This document shows, in pieces, positions 1-8,835 of a stretch of 64,000 nt of DNA (its first letter is position 1; every line of letters starts with the position of its first letter). Under the pieces are notes generated by a model that made no database searches, had not been told where the DNA came from, and saw only the letters and a list, made by a program, of their open reading frames with translations. The stretch comes from Hymenobacter radiodurans (GTDB taxonomy: Bacteria > Bacteroidota > Bacteroidia > Cytophagales > Hymenobacteraceae). A program made the position numbers and the translations under genes. The stretch spans positions 1,364,001 through 1,428,000 of the forward strand of contig NZ_CP037922.1 of NCBI RefSeq assembly GCF_004355185.1, in the 5' to 3' direction.

Positions 1-747
1 CAGAAGGCCCAACAGTATCCAAGGCCACCGGCTCGGCGAATCGGCGACGGCTTCCACGTCGCGGGCGGTGTTGCGGACCGCGTCGCCGGTGCGGTTGGCG
101 GCCGCCGAAACGGTATTACCAAAGGTATTGGTAGCCGCGCTGGCGGCGCTGCCTACGCTGGCCGCTGCTCCACCCAGACCCAGACCGGAGAGCATGCCGC
201 CGATGTTGCCGGGCAGGCTGCCCAAAGCACCCATTATGCTGCCGCGCTGGCTGCTCAAGTAAGTTCCAAAGCCGTTGGAGTCTAAGTTGTTATCGGCCGC
301 ATGCTTGCCCAGCAAGCCCAAAATCACTGGCGTAGCCATACCCATCAGGCTGCTCGTGGTAGATGTGCGCACGCCGGCCTGCTGACTGATGCCATCTACG
401 GCGGAGGTATAATTGCTGCCAAATACGGAGCGCAGCATTTCGGCTCCCTTATTTAGTAGGCTGCCATCGGTGGCGGGTGCGGTGGTGCTGGTGCTGCTAG
501 TGCCGCCTACCAAACTGCCCAGATTACCTAGAATGCCGCTGCTGTGCGCTTGGCGGGATAGGTCGAATAATTCGGTGTTACCCCCAGGCTGTTGGGAGCG
601 AGCAAATAATCCGCCTAATACCAAGGGAATTATGCTTTTCAAGGCTGTGCCAATACTACTTTCGTTTTCGCCCAGCGCGTTGCTGGTTTGGCGTACGGTG
701 TCGCCACTGAAGTAGCTCTGAACAAGCTCTAATAAATTCTGGCTCAT
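1..747 (-). CDS. DUF937 domain protein (3' end outside window)
   Basis: Reading leftwards from the ATG at 745-747, an open frame of 249 codons runs off the window edge without a stop, so the C-terminus is missing. The start (MSQNLLELVQSYFSGDTVRQ) and the glycine-rich blocks such as VLGGLFAR and VILGLLGKH are typical of DUF937 proteins, a family of unknown role. The last visible residues (RWPWILLGLL) look like the beginning of a membrane anchor. The middle is rich in Ser, Thr, Ala and Gly. Forward-strand open frames here are shadows. Confidence 0.85.
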   Translation of the reverse strand, partial: MSQNLLELVQSYFSGDTVRQTSNALGENESSIGTALKSIIPLVLGGLFARSQQPGGNTELFDLSRQAHSSGILGNLGSLVGGTSSTSTTAPATDGSLLNKGAEMLRSVFGSNYTSAVDGISQQAGVRTSTTSSLMGMATPVILGLLGKHAADNNLDSNGFGTYLSSQRGSIMGALGSLPGNIGGMLSGLGLGGAAASVGSAASAATNTFGNTVSAAANRTGDAVRNTARDVEAVADSPSRWPWILLGLL

Positions 748-880
748 AGGGTTTTGGCATTTAGTGAAGAGATATATCAATATACGAATCCTTTCCACTT
801 AAGGGCGTTTTTATAGATATTTTAATCTTAAGTAGAACTTATTTCTGACGAGATGATGACTATAGAATTGGCGCACGGCA

Positions 881-920
881 CAAAAAAGCCCCCCAGTCAT
901 ATGGCTGGGGGGCTTTTTTG
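881..920 (-). terminator. Rho-independent terminator, G6C-type hairpin
   Basis: CAAAAAAGCCCCCCAG, an 8-base loop, then CTGGGGGGCTTTTTTG. Both arms are complete (6 C and 6 G). The hairpin lies just after the stop of the leftward membrane-protein gene and is symmetric, so it could work in both directions. Confidence 0.85.
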
Positions 921-933
921 TGCTTGAAGAAAT

Positions 934-1395
934 CTAGAATCGGAACAGCGGACGCTCAGGATTCCAGATGCCCCACGGAATCATGAGCAGCACCAATACC
1001 AGCGCCACAGCAAACCAAATAAAGGCTTTTTTGTGCTTGGAGACGGGGTTGATAGCTTTCTTGGAGAGCGAGCGGCCCACCTGTGCAATGATAACGGCGA
1101 GAATCATAGTCGCGATATGCTCCACACCCCAGAAGCGCAGTTCGGGATTTTTCATGGCGGCGCCCATGCTTTGGGTGGCTGCCTTTGCTACCGGGCTCAG
1201 CCCGAAATACAGAATCAGGCCCAGCAGCAGTTGCAGATGCATGGAGCCCACAAAGGCGGCTGCCATGCCATTGTCGGCACCGAGATAAGGACGACGATTT
1301 TGCCAACCTACGAAGGCGCGGTACAACGCAATCAGCCCAAAAATAACCACCAGCCAGCGCGACCAGGAGTGCAGCGCAAGTACGATATCATACAT
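934..1395 (-). CDS. Cytochrome-b-like four-helix membrane protein
   Basis: 153 residues from the ATG at 1393-1395 (MYDIVLALHSWSRWLVV). The frame is open further upstream, but those residues are Pro/Phe-rich and unlikely to be translated. Four hydrophobic segments are visible. Histidines sit near membrane segments (ALHSW near residue 9, GSMHLQL in the second helix, GVEHIAT in the third), which resembles small cytochrome-b-like proteins of Bacteroidota. Haem binding is an inference; no partner gene is adjacent. Confidence 0.7.
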   Translation of the reverse strand: MYDIVLALHSWSRWLVVIFGLIALYRAFVGWQNRRPYLGADNGMAAAFVGSMHLQLLLGLILYFGLSPVAKAATQSMGAAMKNPELRFWGVEHIATMILAVIIAQVGRSLSKKAINPVSKHKKAFIWFAVALVLVLLMIPWGIWNPERPLFRF

Positions 1396-1507
1396 AGGAA
1401 AAGGGAAAGGTGAGGCGGTAAAGGTCGGGAGTGGGAACGAAAATGCCACATTGGGGGGCAAAATCTTGGTTGATGGCCTTTATTAGAGGGTGGCCGAAAG
1501 GGAAAAG

Positions 1508-2074
1508 CTAAAAAAGCAGTGGGGCTTTTTCATTTTTATGCCCTTCAAAAGCGAAGACTTTTTCCTGCACGAACTGCTCGCCTTCCTGCCGCAGAATAGC
1601 GATGTTGTTGATGTTGAGCCTCAGGTTAAACGTCTCCTCATTAAGGTGTTGGAGCACTGGTCCCAGTAAATCCGGGGAGGTGTCGTGCAGGGCCAGCGAA
1701 ATGTGCGGCATCCAGCAGTCGGGGCCGCTGAACTTATCGGTGCGCAGACAAAGCGGCGCGGTGGCATTCACGATGCGCATGTGCAGCTGGTTAAGCGCGT
1801 CGGAGCGCAGTACTGGGATGTAGATTACCGGATTGGGCCCCGGAAACACTCCCAAGCCCGTCGTAAAGGCCGGAAATGGCTTGGTAGTGCGGGCTACATC
1901 GCGCAGCACAGATTTCAGCAACGACAGCTTACGCACCCCCGCCAGCTGGTAGGTGATATGCGGATCGGCGGTGGCCTGCACGTCGTCGAGGCCAAACTGC
2001 GTTTCCAACTCCTTTATAATGCGGTTGATGCGCGCCGCATTGGGCGGACTGAGCAGGGTAGTGATTGCGAGCAT
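1508..2074 (-). CDS. 2'-5' RNA ligase / 2H phosphoesterase family protein
   Basis: 188 residues. Two histidine motifs define the 2H family: HIT (in DPHITYQLAG, about residue 43) and HIS (in MPHISLALHD, about residue 122). The length fits single-domain members, which act on 2'-5' linkages or cyclic phosphates in RNA or nucleotides; the substrate here is unknown. The start lies 6 bases after the stop of the DinB gene, so the two are probably co-transcribed with DinB first. Confidence 0.85.
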   Translation of the reverse strand: MLAITTLLSPPNAARINRIIKELETQFGLDDVQATADPHITYQLAGVRKLSLLKSVLRDVARTTKPFPAFTTGLGVFPGPNPVIYIPVLRSDALNQLHMRIVNATAPLCLRTDKFSGPDCWMPHISLALHDTSPDLLGPVLQHLNEETFNLRLNINNIAILRQEGEQFVQEKVFAFEGHKNEKAPLLF

Positions 2075-2080
2075 AGGTCC

Positions 2081-2665
2081 CTAAACTACCGAATCTTGTG
2101 TAGGGTTTGCCCGCGCCCGCACTTGCTGGGTGAAGTTTTCGCTTTGCCCGCGCGGCACACTCAGGTTTTGCCACGCATCCCCCCGTATCATCTTGGCTAA
2201 AAATACCAGTTGTCCTACGTGTAAGCTGTAGTGAGCCACCTGCCGTTGCAACGCTTCCAGCACCAAGTGCGCCTCGCCCCGGATCGTAACGGTGCGCAGC
2301 AAATCGCTGGGCTGCAACGTGTTCAGTAAATCGAGTAAGATAGCCCAGGCCTGTTCCCACTGCTGCTGTAAAGCCGGTACGTAGCTGGCAGCGGTGGAAG
2401 TAGGTTCCTCAAATTCTTGGTCTCGGCTACGGGTTGGCTTTTCGCCGTCGGTGGTCAGAAAATCGGTGAAGCGGGAGCGGAGGTTGCCCACCATGTGCTG
2501 CACAATCACGGCGGCGCTGTTGGAGCCGGGGGCGGGACTGTATAGCCAGTCATCGGGCGTGAGCTGCGCCAGTGCTCGATCGGCTAGCGTTTTGTACTGC
2601 GCAAAGGTGGTGCGGAAATTGGCCAGTACAGCTTGGCCCAGCGTATCATTCGGCGGCATTGACAT
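2081..2665 (-). CDS. DinB family protein (DUF1572-like)
   Basis: 194 residues. The pattern is that of the DinB/YfiT four-helix metal-binding fold: a helical start, a histidine in IVQHMVGNLRSRF (about residue 57) and the pair HYSLHVGQL near residue 140, which would supply the three metal ligands. Many family members are thiol-dependent transferases or of unknown function. ATG-initiated and directly upstream of the 2H phosphoesterase gene. Confidence 0.85.
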   Translation of the reverse strand: MSMPPNDTLGQAVLANFRTTFAQYKTLADRALAQLTPDDWLYSPAPGSNSAAVIVQHMVGNLRSRFTDFLTTDGEKPTRSRDQEFEEPTSTAASYVPALQQQWEQAWAILLDLLNTLQPSDLLRTVTIRGEAHLVLEALQRQVAHYSLHVGQLVFLAKMIRGDAWQNLSVPRGQSENFTQQVRARANPTQDSVV

Positions 2666-2702
2666 AGCGCTTGCAACGAGGGTTTAACAAGTACTAGATT
2701 AC

Positions 2703-2738
2703 AAAAAAGGCTGCCCAAATGCACGGGCAGCCTTTTGG
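2703..2738 (-). terminator. Rho-independent terminator after the SMP-30-like gene
   Basis: AAAAAAGGCTGCCC, loop AAATGCAC, GGGCAGCCTTTT. It follows the leftward lipoprotein gene ending at 2771. Confidence 0.85.
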
Positions 2739-2770
2739 TTTTTGCGGATAGCGCCGCTGGGTTCGCTAGT

Positions 2771-3772
2771 TTAGAACCGAACTTTATTGATGCTGAAGTC
2801 TGATACTGGCGGATTTTGCCCCCCAAATAGCGCGCTCAGGTAAGCGTAGAGCACATAGGTTTCGCTGCCGCGGCGCGTGAGGGTTGTTGGGAAGACGTTG
2901 CCGGTGGCAAAATTGCCCCCCACAGTAGCCGAAGCGAAGTTATCTGTCGAGGTAAGGCGAAATACGGTGCTTTGGCTGTTTGATACGACTAGCAGCGTAC
3001 GGTTATCTTGGAGCAGAATGCCGTCGGCACCTTCCAGATTCTGAGCGCTGGCCACCGGGCTAAACGCGGCGGGGTTGCTCAACGGCACTTTATACACTAC
3101 GCCCTGTGTCGATTGGGCCACCAGCAAATAGCCATCGGGATGATAAGCGATACCGTTCAGGCCGAATGCGCCGGCTGGGGCGGCTAGCTGGCTGCTCTCG
3201 AGAAATACAGAAGCATTGCCCCGTAAATCGACCTTGTAAATAATGGGCGAGAAGCTATCCGTGATATACGCATTGCCCTGCGCGTCGACGGTAATATCAT
3301 TAGCAAAGTGCCCTTGGCCAGGCCGCAAAGCCCCCAAGTTAACAAAGGTGTCAAGCTTGCTATTGTCGGAGTTGAAAATAGCGAGGGCCGCCAACTGGCC
3401 CGCAGTGGCGGCGGTAGAGCGGCTCGAATTAGCACCCGGATCGGAAACGGCCGCCAGAAGCCGCTTGCGGTCCGCATCGAGGTGGAGGCCGATGGTGGAA
3501 ACCAGGCGGGCATCATCGGCAAACACGCGGTAATTGCCATTGTCCTGCACCTGCCCAATTGCGCCGCGCGTCAGGGAGCTGACGAAGAAATTATTGGTTT
3601 TGTCGTTGTACTGCACGCCTTCGGGATACAGCGCGGGCTGGGTGAAGGTGATGGTGTTTGGCCCAACAGGGGAGGGAAGCGCTCCGTTGTCTTCGGAGCA
3701 GGAGGAAGCGACGCTCAGCAAGCCACCAAGCAGCAAAGCAGAAAAAGCGCGCGGGGAGAAAGAGTAGGACAT
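2771..3772 (-). CDS. SMP-30/NHL-like beta-propeller lipoprotein
   Basis: 333 residues from the ATG at 3770-3772; an ATG nine codons upstream (3799) is also possible. The N-terminus is a signal peptide ending in a likely lipobox (SVASSC). The rest resembles SMP-30/gluconolactonase propellers: repeated patterns such as PEGVQYNDKTNNFFVSS, NDITVDAQGNAYITDS and NGIAYHPDGYLLVAQ, one per blade. Such proteins bind a divalent metal and some hydrolyse lactones, but the catalytic residues cannot be assigned by eye. It is probably anchored in the outer envelope. The gene contains two copies of the GCCCCCC word. Confidence 0.8.
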   Translation of the reverse strand: MSYSFSPRAFSALLLGGLLSVASSCSEDNGALPSPVGPNTITFTQPALYPEGVQYNDKTNNFFVSSLTRGAIGQVQDNGNYRVFADDARLVSTIGLHLDADRKRLLAAVSDPGANSSRSTAATAGQLAALAIFNSDNSKLDTFVNLGALRPGQGHFANDITVDAQGNAYITDSFSPIIYKVDLRGNASVFLESSQLAAPAGAFGLNGIAYHPDGYLLVAQSTQGVVYKVPLSNPAAFSPVASAQNLEGADGILLQDNRTLLVVSNSQSTVFRLTSTDNFASATVGGNFATGNVFPTTLTRRGSETYVLYAYLSALFGGQNPPVSDFSINKVRF

Positions 3773-3964
3773 AATGGGTGGATAGGTAAGCTGGAACATG
3801 GATGCTAAACCAGCAGGACCCAGTAGTGGGGGTTGGTGGGGGCTTTTATTCGTTGAACGGGGAGTAAGCTCCGCCGAAATGCCCCCACAGCCTTTGATTG
3901 CGTTCGCTTACTACCAACTATTCCACTGCGCCGGTGTTATTGGCGCACACGTTATCCCCGTTTT

Positions 3965-4123
3965 ATGCTGCCGGCCAAGCTCACCAAAGGCAACCTTCCC
4001 ACCAAGATCTGCGCCACCTGCGGCCGCCCTTTTGAGTACCGTAAGAAGTGGCGCAACTGCTGGGATGAAGTGAAATATTGCGGCGAGAAGTGTCAGCGCT
4101 CTAAGCCCAAAAGCCAGGCGTAA
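3965..4123 (+). CDS. DUF2256 small zinc-ribbon-like protein
   Basis: 52 residues starting MLPAKLTKGN. The sequence KICATCGRPFEYRKKW followed by NCWDEVKYCGEKC matches DUF2256, a short family with paired cysteines (CATC and CGEKC) that probably bind zinc. In other bacteria the family is often found near cryptochrome/photolyase genes; none is present here. A terminator hairpin follows directly, which supports a real gene. Confidence 0.85.
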   Translation: MLPAKLTKGNLPTKICATCGRPFEYRKKWRNCWDEVKYCGEKCQRSKPKSQA

Positions 4124-4128
4124 AAAGA

Positions 4129-4152
4129 AAGCGAAGCCCGCAGGCTTCGCTT
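4129..4152 (+). terminator. Hairpin after the DUF2256 gene
   Basis: AAGCGAAGCC, loop CGCA, GGCTTCGCTT, six bases after the DUF2256 stop. No long T-run follows, so it is a moderate terminator candidate. Confidence 0.6.
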
Positions 4153-4193
4153 GTAAAAGTATTGCGCGCTACGAAAAAAGCCCCCCGATGCTG

Positions 4194-5066
4194 CTATTTG
4201 TGCTTGTGGCCGGGCTCGTAGATCAGGCGCAGGAAGGAGCTGAGCCGCTGCTCTTCCCGCCGTACCGGAATGCCCCCCACAATGCCCACAAGTAGATTAT
4301 CGGCAATACCTACGCGCATCTGGGGCCGGATGGTCATGTCAAAGTCGCCGTGCTGCCACCCTTTGTTGAACTCGACGCCCAGAAAGTTGCGGGTGCCTGG
4401 TATCATGTAGTGAAAGCTGGAGTTGAGCTGATACGACCACTCGACGTGGCCTGTGGCAAAGTGCTGATCGGCAATGGGGCCGGTATAAATCAGGGAGTGA
4501 TAATTGTCGCCCCAGCGCTTGGCCGCCACGAAGAAGGGACTGTACACGTTGCCCGTAATAAACTTCTGATTAAGCTGCCGAAACTCATTCATGGTCAGCT
4601 CATTAATGTAGCCAACGGCCATCGAGGTCTTCAGCTTCTCCGAGACGAAGAAGGAATATTGAAAAGCCGTTTTTAGCCCATTTAGTTGGCTGCGGGGCTG
4701 CCGCACATCTTCCCCGCGGGCACCAGAGTAGAAAGTCAGGGGCACTTCTACTTCCAGCCCCAGGCGGTTGAGGGGCGCCCACTCGTATTCGACCAACACC
4801 TCGTAGCTGTCGTAGCGCAGATTATCGGTCAGGCCCGCGCCCACATTCCACTCTCTTTCGCCTTTTCGGGCGCCCAAGTCACGGATAAGGTCAACGAACA
4901 GAGGCTCGGCGTGCAGCACTTTATTCGGCTCCTGCGCATCCTCAATTTCCTGCACATAAAGGCTGTCGAGCGTGCTGTTGGTTGGTTCCGTGGGTTCAAG
5001 TTGTTGGGCCCAAGCCGAAGAAACTGTCAGGCAGAAAACCGACAAAAGAAGAGAAAGAAATTTCAT
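4194..5066 (-). CDS. Secreted outer-membrane-type protein, function unknown
   Basis: 290 residues. The signal peptide (MKFLSLLLSVFCLTVSSAWA, cleaved before QQ) is clear. The mature protein begins with an acidic linker, then a conserved-looking block HAEPLFVDLIRDLGARKGERE, then alternating short strands (LGLEVEVPLTFYSG, LGVEFNKGWQHGDFDMTIRP, LLVGIVGGIPV) that suggest a small outer-membrane beta-barrel. No enzyme motif is seen. A lone AAAAAAGCCCCCC word lies just downstream without a partner arm. Confidence 0.75.
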   Translation of the reverse strand: MKFLSLLLSVFCLTVSSAWAQQLEPTEPTNSTLDSLYVQEIEDAQEPNKVLHAEPLFVDLIRDLGARKGEREWNVGAGLTDNLRYDSYEVLVEYEWAPLNRLGLEVEVPLTFYSGARGEDVRQPRSQLNGLKTAFQYSFFVSEKLKTSMAVGYINELTMNEFRQLNQKFITGNVYSPFFVAAKRWGDNYHSLIYTGPIADQHFATGHVEWSYQLNSSFHYMIPGTRNFLGVEFNKGWQHGDFDMTIRPQMRVGIADNLLVGIVGGIPVRREEQRLSSFLRLIYEPGHKHK

Positions 5067-5275
5067 GAAAATAAAGGATTAGCGAAGCCGCCGGCGAACA
5101 AAAACGTTGCCGCCAGCCTGCTAGGCCACTATTTTTAATCACCTTTTAACAAGAAGCTGCCATAACCGTTTCTACTCCGACGCGAACTGACAGGGCACAC
5201 AACGCACGCTGTAGTAGCGAATGAGCAAAGGTTGTATCTGTACCAGCAGCGGTAGCTGTACCCACTTTTATTCCA

Positions 5276-6556
5276 GTGAAAAATAACCGCCGTGCCGTGG
5301 CGCTCCTGTTCACGGCCAATGCTATTTCTGGCTTTGCTCAAGGCATCACGATGCTGGCCGTGCCGTGGTTTTTTGCCCGCCAAGGCGCTTCCAGTACCTT
5401 TAATTTATTGTACGGACTAGTCACATTTGCCTCCTTATTCTGGGGCATGTACGCGGGCGCCTTAGTCGACCGTTTCGACCGGAAGCGGGTGTTTTTGGCG
5501 TCGAATATGGTGGAAGGGGCAGTGCTGCTCGGCGTGGCCAGCTATGGCTTTGCGACGGGCGGTGTGCCGCTGGGGGGCATTTTGCTGGCTTTCACTACCA
5601 CCGTGTTTGGCTACGGCATTCACTACCCCAACCTCTACGCCTTTGCCCAGGAAATCAGTCTGCCTAAAGACTACCCGCGTATCACTTCCGCCATCGAAAT
5701 TGTGGGGCAGGCTACGTCGGTGGTGAGTGGAGCGCTGGCGGCGCTGTTGCTGGAGGGCTTGCCCGCGGGCCAAACGTATACTTTGTTTGGGGCGCAACTA
5801 GCCTTGCCTTTTTCGCTGGAAGCCTGGCCTTTGCATCAGATATTCCTGCTCGACGGCATTACTTACGCGGTGGCCGTTGGGCTCATCGCTTTCATTCGTC
5901 ACCACCCAGTCATACATACCCAAGTAGAGTTGGGCTCACTCTGGAAAAGGCTGGGTACGGGCATCACATATCTGCGGGAGCACCGCGCCGTGTGGGTATT
6001 TGGCCTATTTTCCTTCTCGGTGTTTGTGGGGCTGCTGGTTAGCCTGAATGCACTTATGCCCCTATATGTGCACAATCATTTGAAAGCCGGAGCGGGCGTA
6101 TTTGGCGCAGCCGAAGTCGCTTACGCCGTGGGGGCCCTCAGTGCTGGCCTTTTTGTGCGGCGGGTATTTCTGCGCCACCCCACGTTGCGCTCCGTCATTG
6201 TACTAATGATGATTGCCGGAGTAAGCTTTGGCGTAGCTGCGGCCACGCGGTCAGTGGGATTATTTCTGGCCTTTTCACTGGTTCTGGGCTTCACCAATGC
6301 AGGCACGCGTATCCTACGAGTCAGCTACTTGTTTGTGCACGTGCCGAATGAGGTAATTGGGCGAGTAAACAGCATTTTCAACGTCGTAAATGTGCTTTTG
6401 CGCACTGGCTTCATTCTGCTGTTCTCGTTGCGGTTTTTCACCCTGGGCTCCAATATAGCGTGGGGCTATGCCTTGCTGGGGGGCTTTATTGTGGCCTCGG
6501 CAGCGGTTCTGGTGGTGCGCTACCGCGAGCTAAGCGCCACGCCAGTTCCGGCCTAG
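5276..6556 (+). CDS. MFS transporter
   Basis: 426 residues, with about 12 hydrophobic segments in two halves. The loop after the second helix reads GALVDRFDRKRVF, the MFS motif A. The start is GTG at 5276, since no ATG lies close upstream in frame and the first helix begins soon after. The overall pattern (long first loop PWFFARQGASS, broad middle loop) resembles drug or siderophore exporters of the EntS/MFS_3 type; the substrate is not identifiable. It is divergent from the outer-membrane gene on its left. Confidence 0.88.
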   Translation: MKNNRRAVALLFTANAISGFAQGITMLAVPWFFARQGASSTFNLLYGLVTFASLFWGMYAGALVDRFDRKRVFLASNMVEGAVLLGVASYGFATGGVPLGGILLAFTTTVFGYGIHYPNLYAFAQEISLPKDYPRITSAIEIVGQATSVVSGALAALLLEGLPAGQTYTLFGAQLALPFSLEAWPLHQIFLLDGITYAVAVGLIAFIRHHPVIHTQVELGSLWKRLGTGITYLREHRAVWVFGLFSFSVFVGLLVSLNALMPLYVHNHLKAGAGVFGAAEVAYAVGALSAGLFVRRVFLRHPTLRSVIVLMMIAGVSFGVAAATRSVGLFLAFSLVLGFTNAGTRILRVSYLFVHVPNEVIGRVNSIFNVVNVLLRTGFILLFSLRFFTLGSNIAWGYALLGGFIVASAAVLVVRYRELSATPVPA

Positions 6557-6962
6557 CCTCCGGCGCAGGTGGGGGGCTTTTCTGGGCTCCGAATCTGGGA
6601 GTTACACGTAGCGTTCCACGAAGCATAATCATTTCTATATCGTATACCCAGCTTCCAATGCGCGCTTTTTTTACCCTCACTAACGCTACACCAGTGCTGT
6701 ATTTTCTGCCATTGCTAAAGTCGAGCTTCAAATAGCATAATTAACGGATGGCATGAGGCTTTCATGAGGTAGATATATGGAGGAAAAGGATGAATTTTCT
6801 CCGTATAAAGTGCAAAATGCATGAGAATAGTTTAATGAAATTGCGCAAAAAATACTTATTTAAGTGATATAAATACGGGTTATTGGATTTTGTGAAATAT
6901 AACTGCTACCTTAATTACGTATGGAGATAGTCAACAATTTTCACCACTTAATACAAATAATT
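6557..6962. other. Intergenic region, AT-rich right half
   Basis: About 400 bases between the MFS gene and the ferritin-like pair. One copy of GGGGGGCTTT lies at 6571-6580, soon after the MFS stop, without a hairpin partner. From about 6720 on, the DNA is AT-rich and probably holds the promoter of the ferritin-like operon, but no clean TAnnTTTG box is seen. Confidence 0.5.
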
Positions 6963-7712
6963 ATGTCGCATATTTCTCACAAAAGCTCCGAGGCAGAAAA
7001 TGCTCAGGAGGAAGTACTAGTGCCCCTGCAACGCCGGGCGTTTCTGCGCTACTCTGGTGCCAGTGTGGCTTTGGGCGGACTGGTTTTGTCTGGCTGTACC
7101 GACGACCGTTTGAATGATATATTCAAGCAGGTTGACCGCAACAGCGGCGTAGTAAATGTAGGCAGTGGTGATGTTGGCATTTTGAACTATGCGTACGCGC
7201 TCGAGCAACTGGAAGCGGCTTTCTACGCTAAAGTGACTCAGGAGCAGTATTATCTGAACGCCACGCGCGCCGAAAGAATTATTCTGAAGGACCTGGCCGA
7301 TCACGAAAAAATTCACTCTGATTTCCTGTATGCCGCTATCAAAGCGGCGGGGGCCATTCCGATCAAAAAGCTGACCCCTGATTTCTCGTCCGTCAACTTC
7401 GCCAGCCGGGCTAGTGTATTGGGTACGGCCAAAGCGTTTGAAGATCTGGGCGTAGCTGCCTATAACGGCGCTGGTAAGCTGATCAGCAACCCAGCGTATT
7501 TGACGATTGCTGGTAAAATTGTGTCGGTAGAAGCCCGCCACGCGGCTCTTATCCGCGACTTGTTGCAGAATGGCACTTTCGTAGGACCCGATGTAGTCGA
7601 TCTGAACACAGGTTTAGAGAAGTCGAAGTCGCCTGCCGAGGTAGCTGCTGTTGCCAATACTTTCTTGGCTCAAGGCTCCAAAATCGATGTGAGCAGCCTG
7701 CCTAAGGACTAA
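6963..7712 (+). CDS. Exported ferritin-like domain protein (first of a pair)
   Basis: 249 residues from the ATG at 6963; the frame is open 14 codons upstream, but MSHISHKSS is the better start. A twin-arginine-like signal (QRRAFLRYSG), a hydrophobic stretch and VLSGC suggest export and lipidation. The mature part follows the ferritin_2 pattern: glutamates and histidines in YALEQLEAAFY, LADHEKIHSDFL, FEDLGVAAY and SVEARHAAL would bind a di-metal centre in a four-helix bundle. The family includes desiccation-related PCC13-62-like proteins. It lies 48 bases before its relative and is probably co-transcribed. Confidence 0.85.
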   Translation: MSHISHKSSEAENAQEEVLVPLQRRAFLRYSGASVALGGLVLSGCTDDRLNDIFKQVDRNSGVVNVGSGDVGILNYAYALEQLEAAFYAKVTQEQYYLNATRAERIILKDLADHEKIHSDFLYAAIKAAGAIPIKKLTPDFSSVNFASRASVLGTAKAFEDLGVAAYNGAGKLISNPAYLTIAGKIVSVEARHAALIRDLLQNGTFVGPDVVDLNTGLEKSKSPAEVAAVANTFLAQGSKIDVSSLPKD

Positions 7713-7760
7713 GGCTAGTCCGCAACATTCTATTCCTTCTATCGTCAAAAAACTTACCCC

Positions 7761-8654
7761 ATGAATATTCTCAAAATCATTACCGAAATCGAGAAAGTAG
7801 ATCCAGAAGTCTACGAGCGTCTCGATCAGCGCCGCCAGATGTTCAAGCATTTCGCTGGTTTCGGCAAAAAGCTCGCCGTGGCCGCCGTGCCACTGGCAAT
7901 GGGCTCCATGTTGCAGAAAGCTTACGGCCAATCCAGCGGGCTCAGTGCTCAGATTCGTGAAGTTTTGAATTTTGCCCTCCGCCTGGAGTATCTGGAAACG
8001 TATTTCTACCAGCTGGGCTTGGAAGCACCAGGTCTGCTCACGGGCCAGAATCGCTCCGACATCAACCTGATCTATATCGACGAGCAGAATCACGTCAAGT
8101 TTTTGCGCTCTGTGCTGGGTGCTGATGCTATTCCGGATCCTACGGTTAATGCTTTCGACTACACCGGCGCCAAGGGTGGTGCTCGTCCGGCGCTACTGCC
8201 TAACGTATTCAGTAACCTCGGTACTTTCTTGGCATTAGCTCAATCGTTTGAAGACACTGGGGTACGCGCTTACAAAGGTGGCGCGCCGTTGCTCATCAGC
8301 AACAACACCGTACTGGAAGCTGCTCTAAATATTCACTCTGTAGAAGCCCGTCATGCTTCGCACTTGCGCACCATGCGCCGCGGCGGCCCACAAAGCGAGC
8401 CCGGTGATCCAAGCAGCGCACCTCAAAGCTGGCCCTCGCTCAATGATAATGGCGGCCCGGCACCTGCTATTACGGCGGCCATCTATGGCGCCGGTAACCC
8501 AGCCAGCTTGTACCCTAGCGAAGCCAACGTAGTTCAGGGTGGCCTCAATGTTCAGAATATCAGCCAGGTATCGCCAAACGAAGCCTCTGAGGCCTTCGAC
8601 GAGCCTTTGGATATGGGAACGGTGCTTGCCATTGCCGCCAACTTCATCAAATAA
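7761..8654 (+). CDS. Exported ferritin-like domain protein (second of a pair)
   Basis: 297 residues. After a charged N-terminus, RRQMFKHFAGFGKK followed by a hydrophobic run and AYGQ looks like a Tat signal peptide that begins unusually late (about residue 24). The bundle motifs are LRLEYLETYFY, IDEQNHVKFL, FEDTGVRAY and SVEARHASHL, the same spacing as in the upstream gene, so both belong to the ferritin_2 group. The C-terminal 90 residues are Pro/Ser/Asn-rich. Metal binding is inferred from the motifs; the cellular role (iron or oxidative stress at the envelope) is not shown. A terminator follows. Confidence 0.85.
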   Translation: MNILKIITEIEKVDPEVYERLDQRRQMFKHFAGFGKKLAVAAVPLAMGSMLQKAYGQSSGLSAQIREVLNFALRLEYLETYFYQLGLEAPGLLTGQNRSDINLIYIDEQNHVKFLRSVLGADAIPDPTVNAFDYTGAKGGARPALLPNVFSNLGTFLALAQSFEDTGVRAYKGGAPLLISNNTVLEAALNIHSVEARHASHLRTMRRGGPQSEPGDPSSAPQSWPSLNDNGGPAPAITAAIYGAGNPASLYPSEANVVQGGLNVQNISQVSPNEASEAFDEPLDMGTVLAIAANFIK

Positions 8655-8681
8655 GCGCGAATCCAGTTTGCTTAAGCTATT

Positions 8682-8711
8682 AAAGGACAGCCCTCAAGGC
8701 TGTCCTTTTTG
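8682..8711 (+). terminator. Rho-independent terminator of the ferritin-like operon
   Basis: AAAGGACAGCC, loop CTCAA, GGCTGTCCTTTTTG. Confidence 0.9.
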
Positions 8712-8835
8712 TTTTAAACGAAATCGGAGCTGATTTCAATGCTGCCAGACAGCATTCTTGTTTTCAAGAAAGCCGCTAAGCAACCTTATTACCCTGGTTT
8801 CTATCTACCTTGACAAAGATTGAACTATCCGCCCA

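Noticed and set aside
413..715. Forward open frame of 100 codons
   Set aside because: Shadow of the DUF937 gene on the other strand; composition is low-complexity and no start context.
3798..4073. Forward open frame of 91 codons
   Set aside because: Shadow in another frame of the DUF2256 gene, which has recognised cysteines.
6889..6914. TTTG/TACCTTAA promoter before the ferritin-like pair
   Set aside because: Spacing of 14 bases does not fit the usual 19-21, and the -7 box has mismatches.
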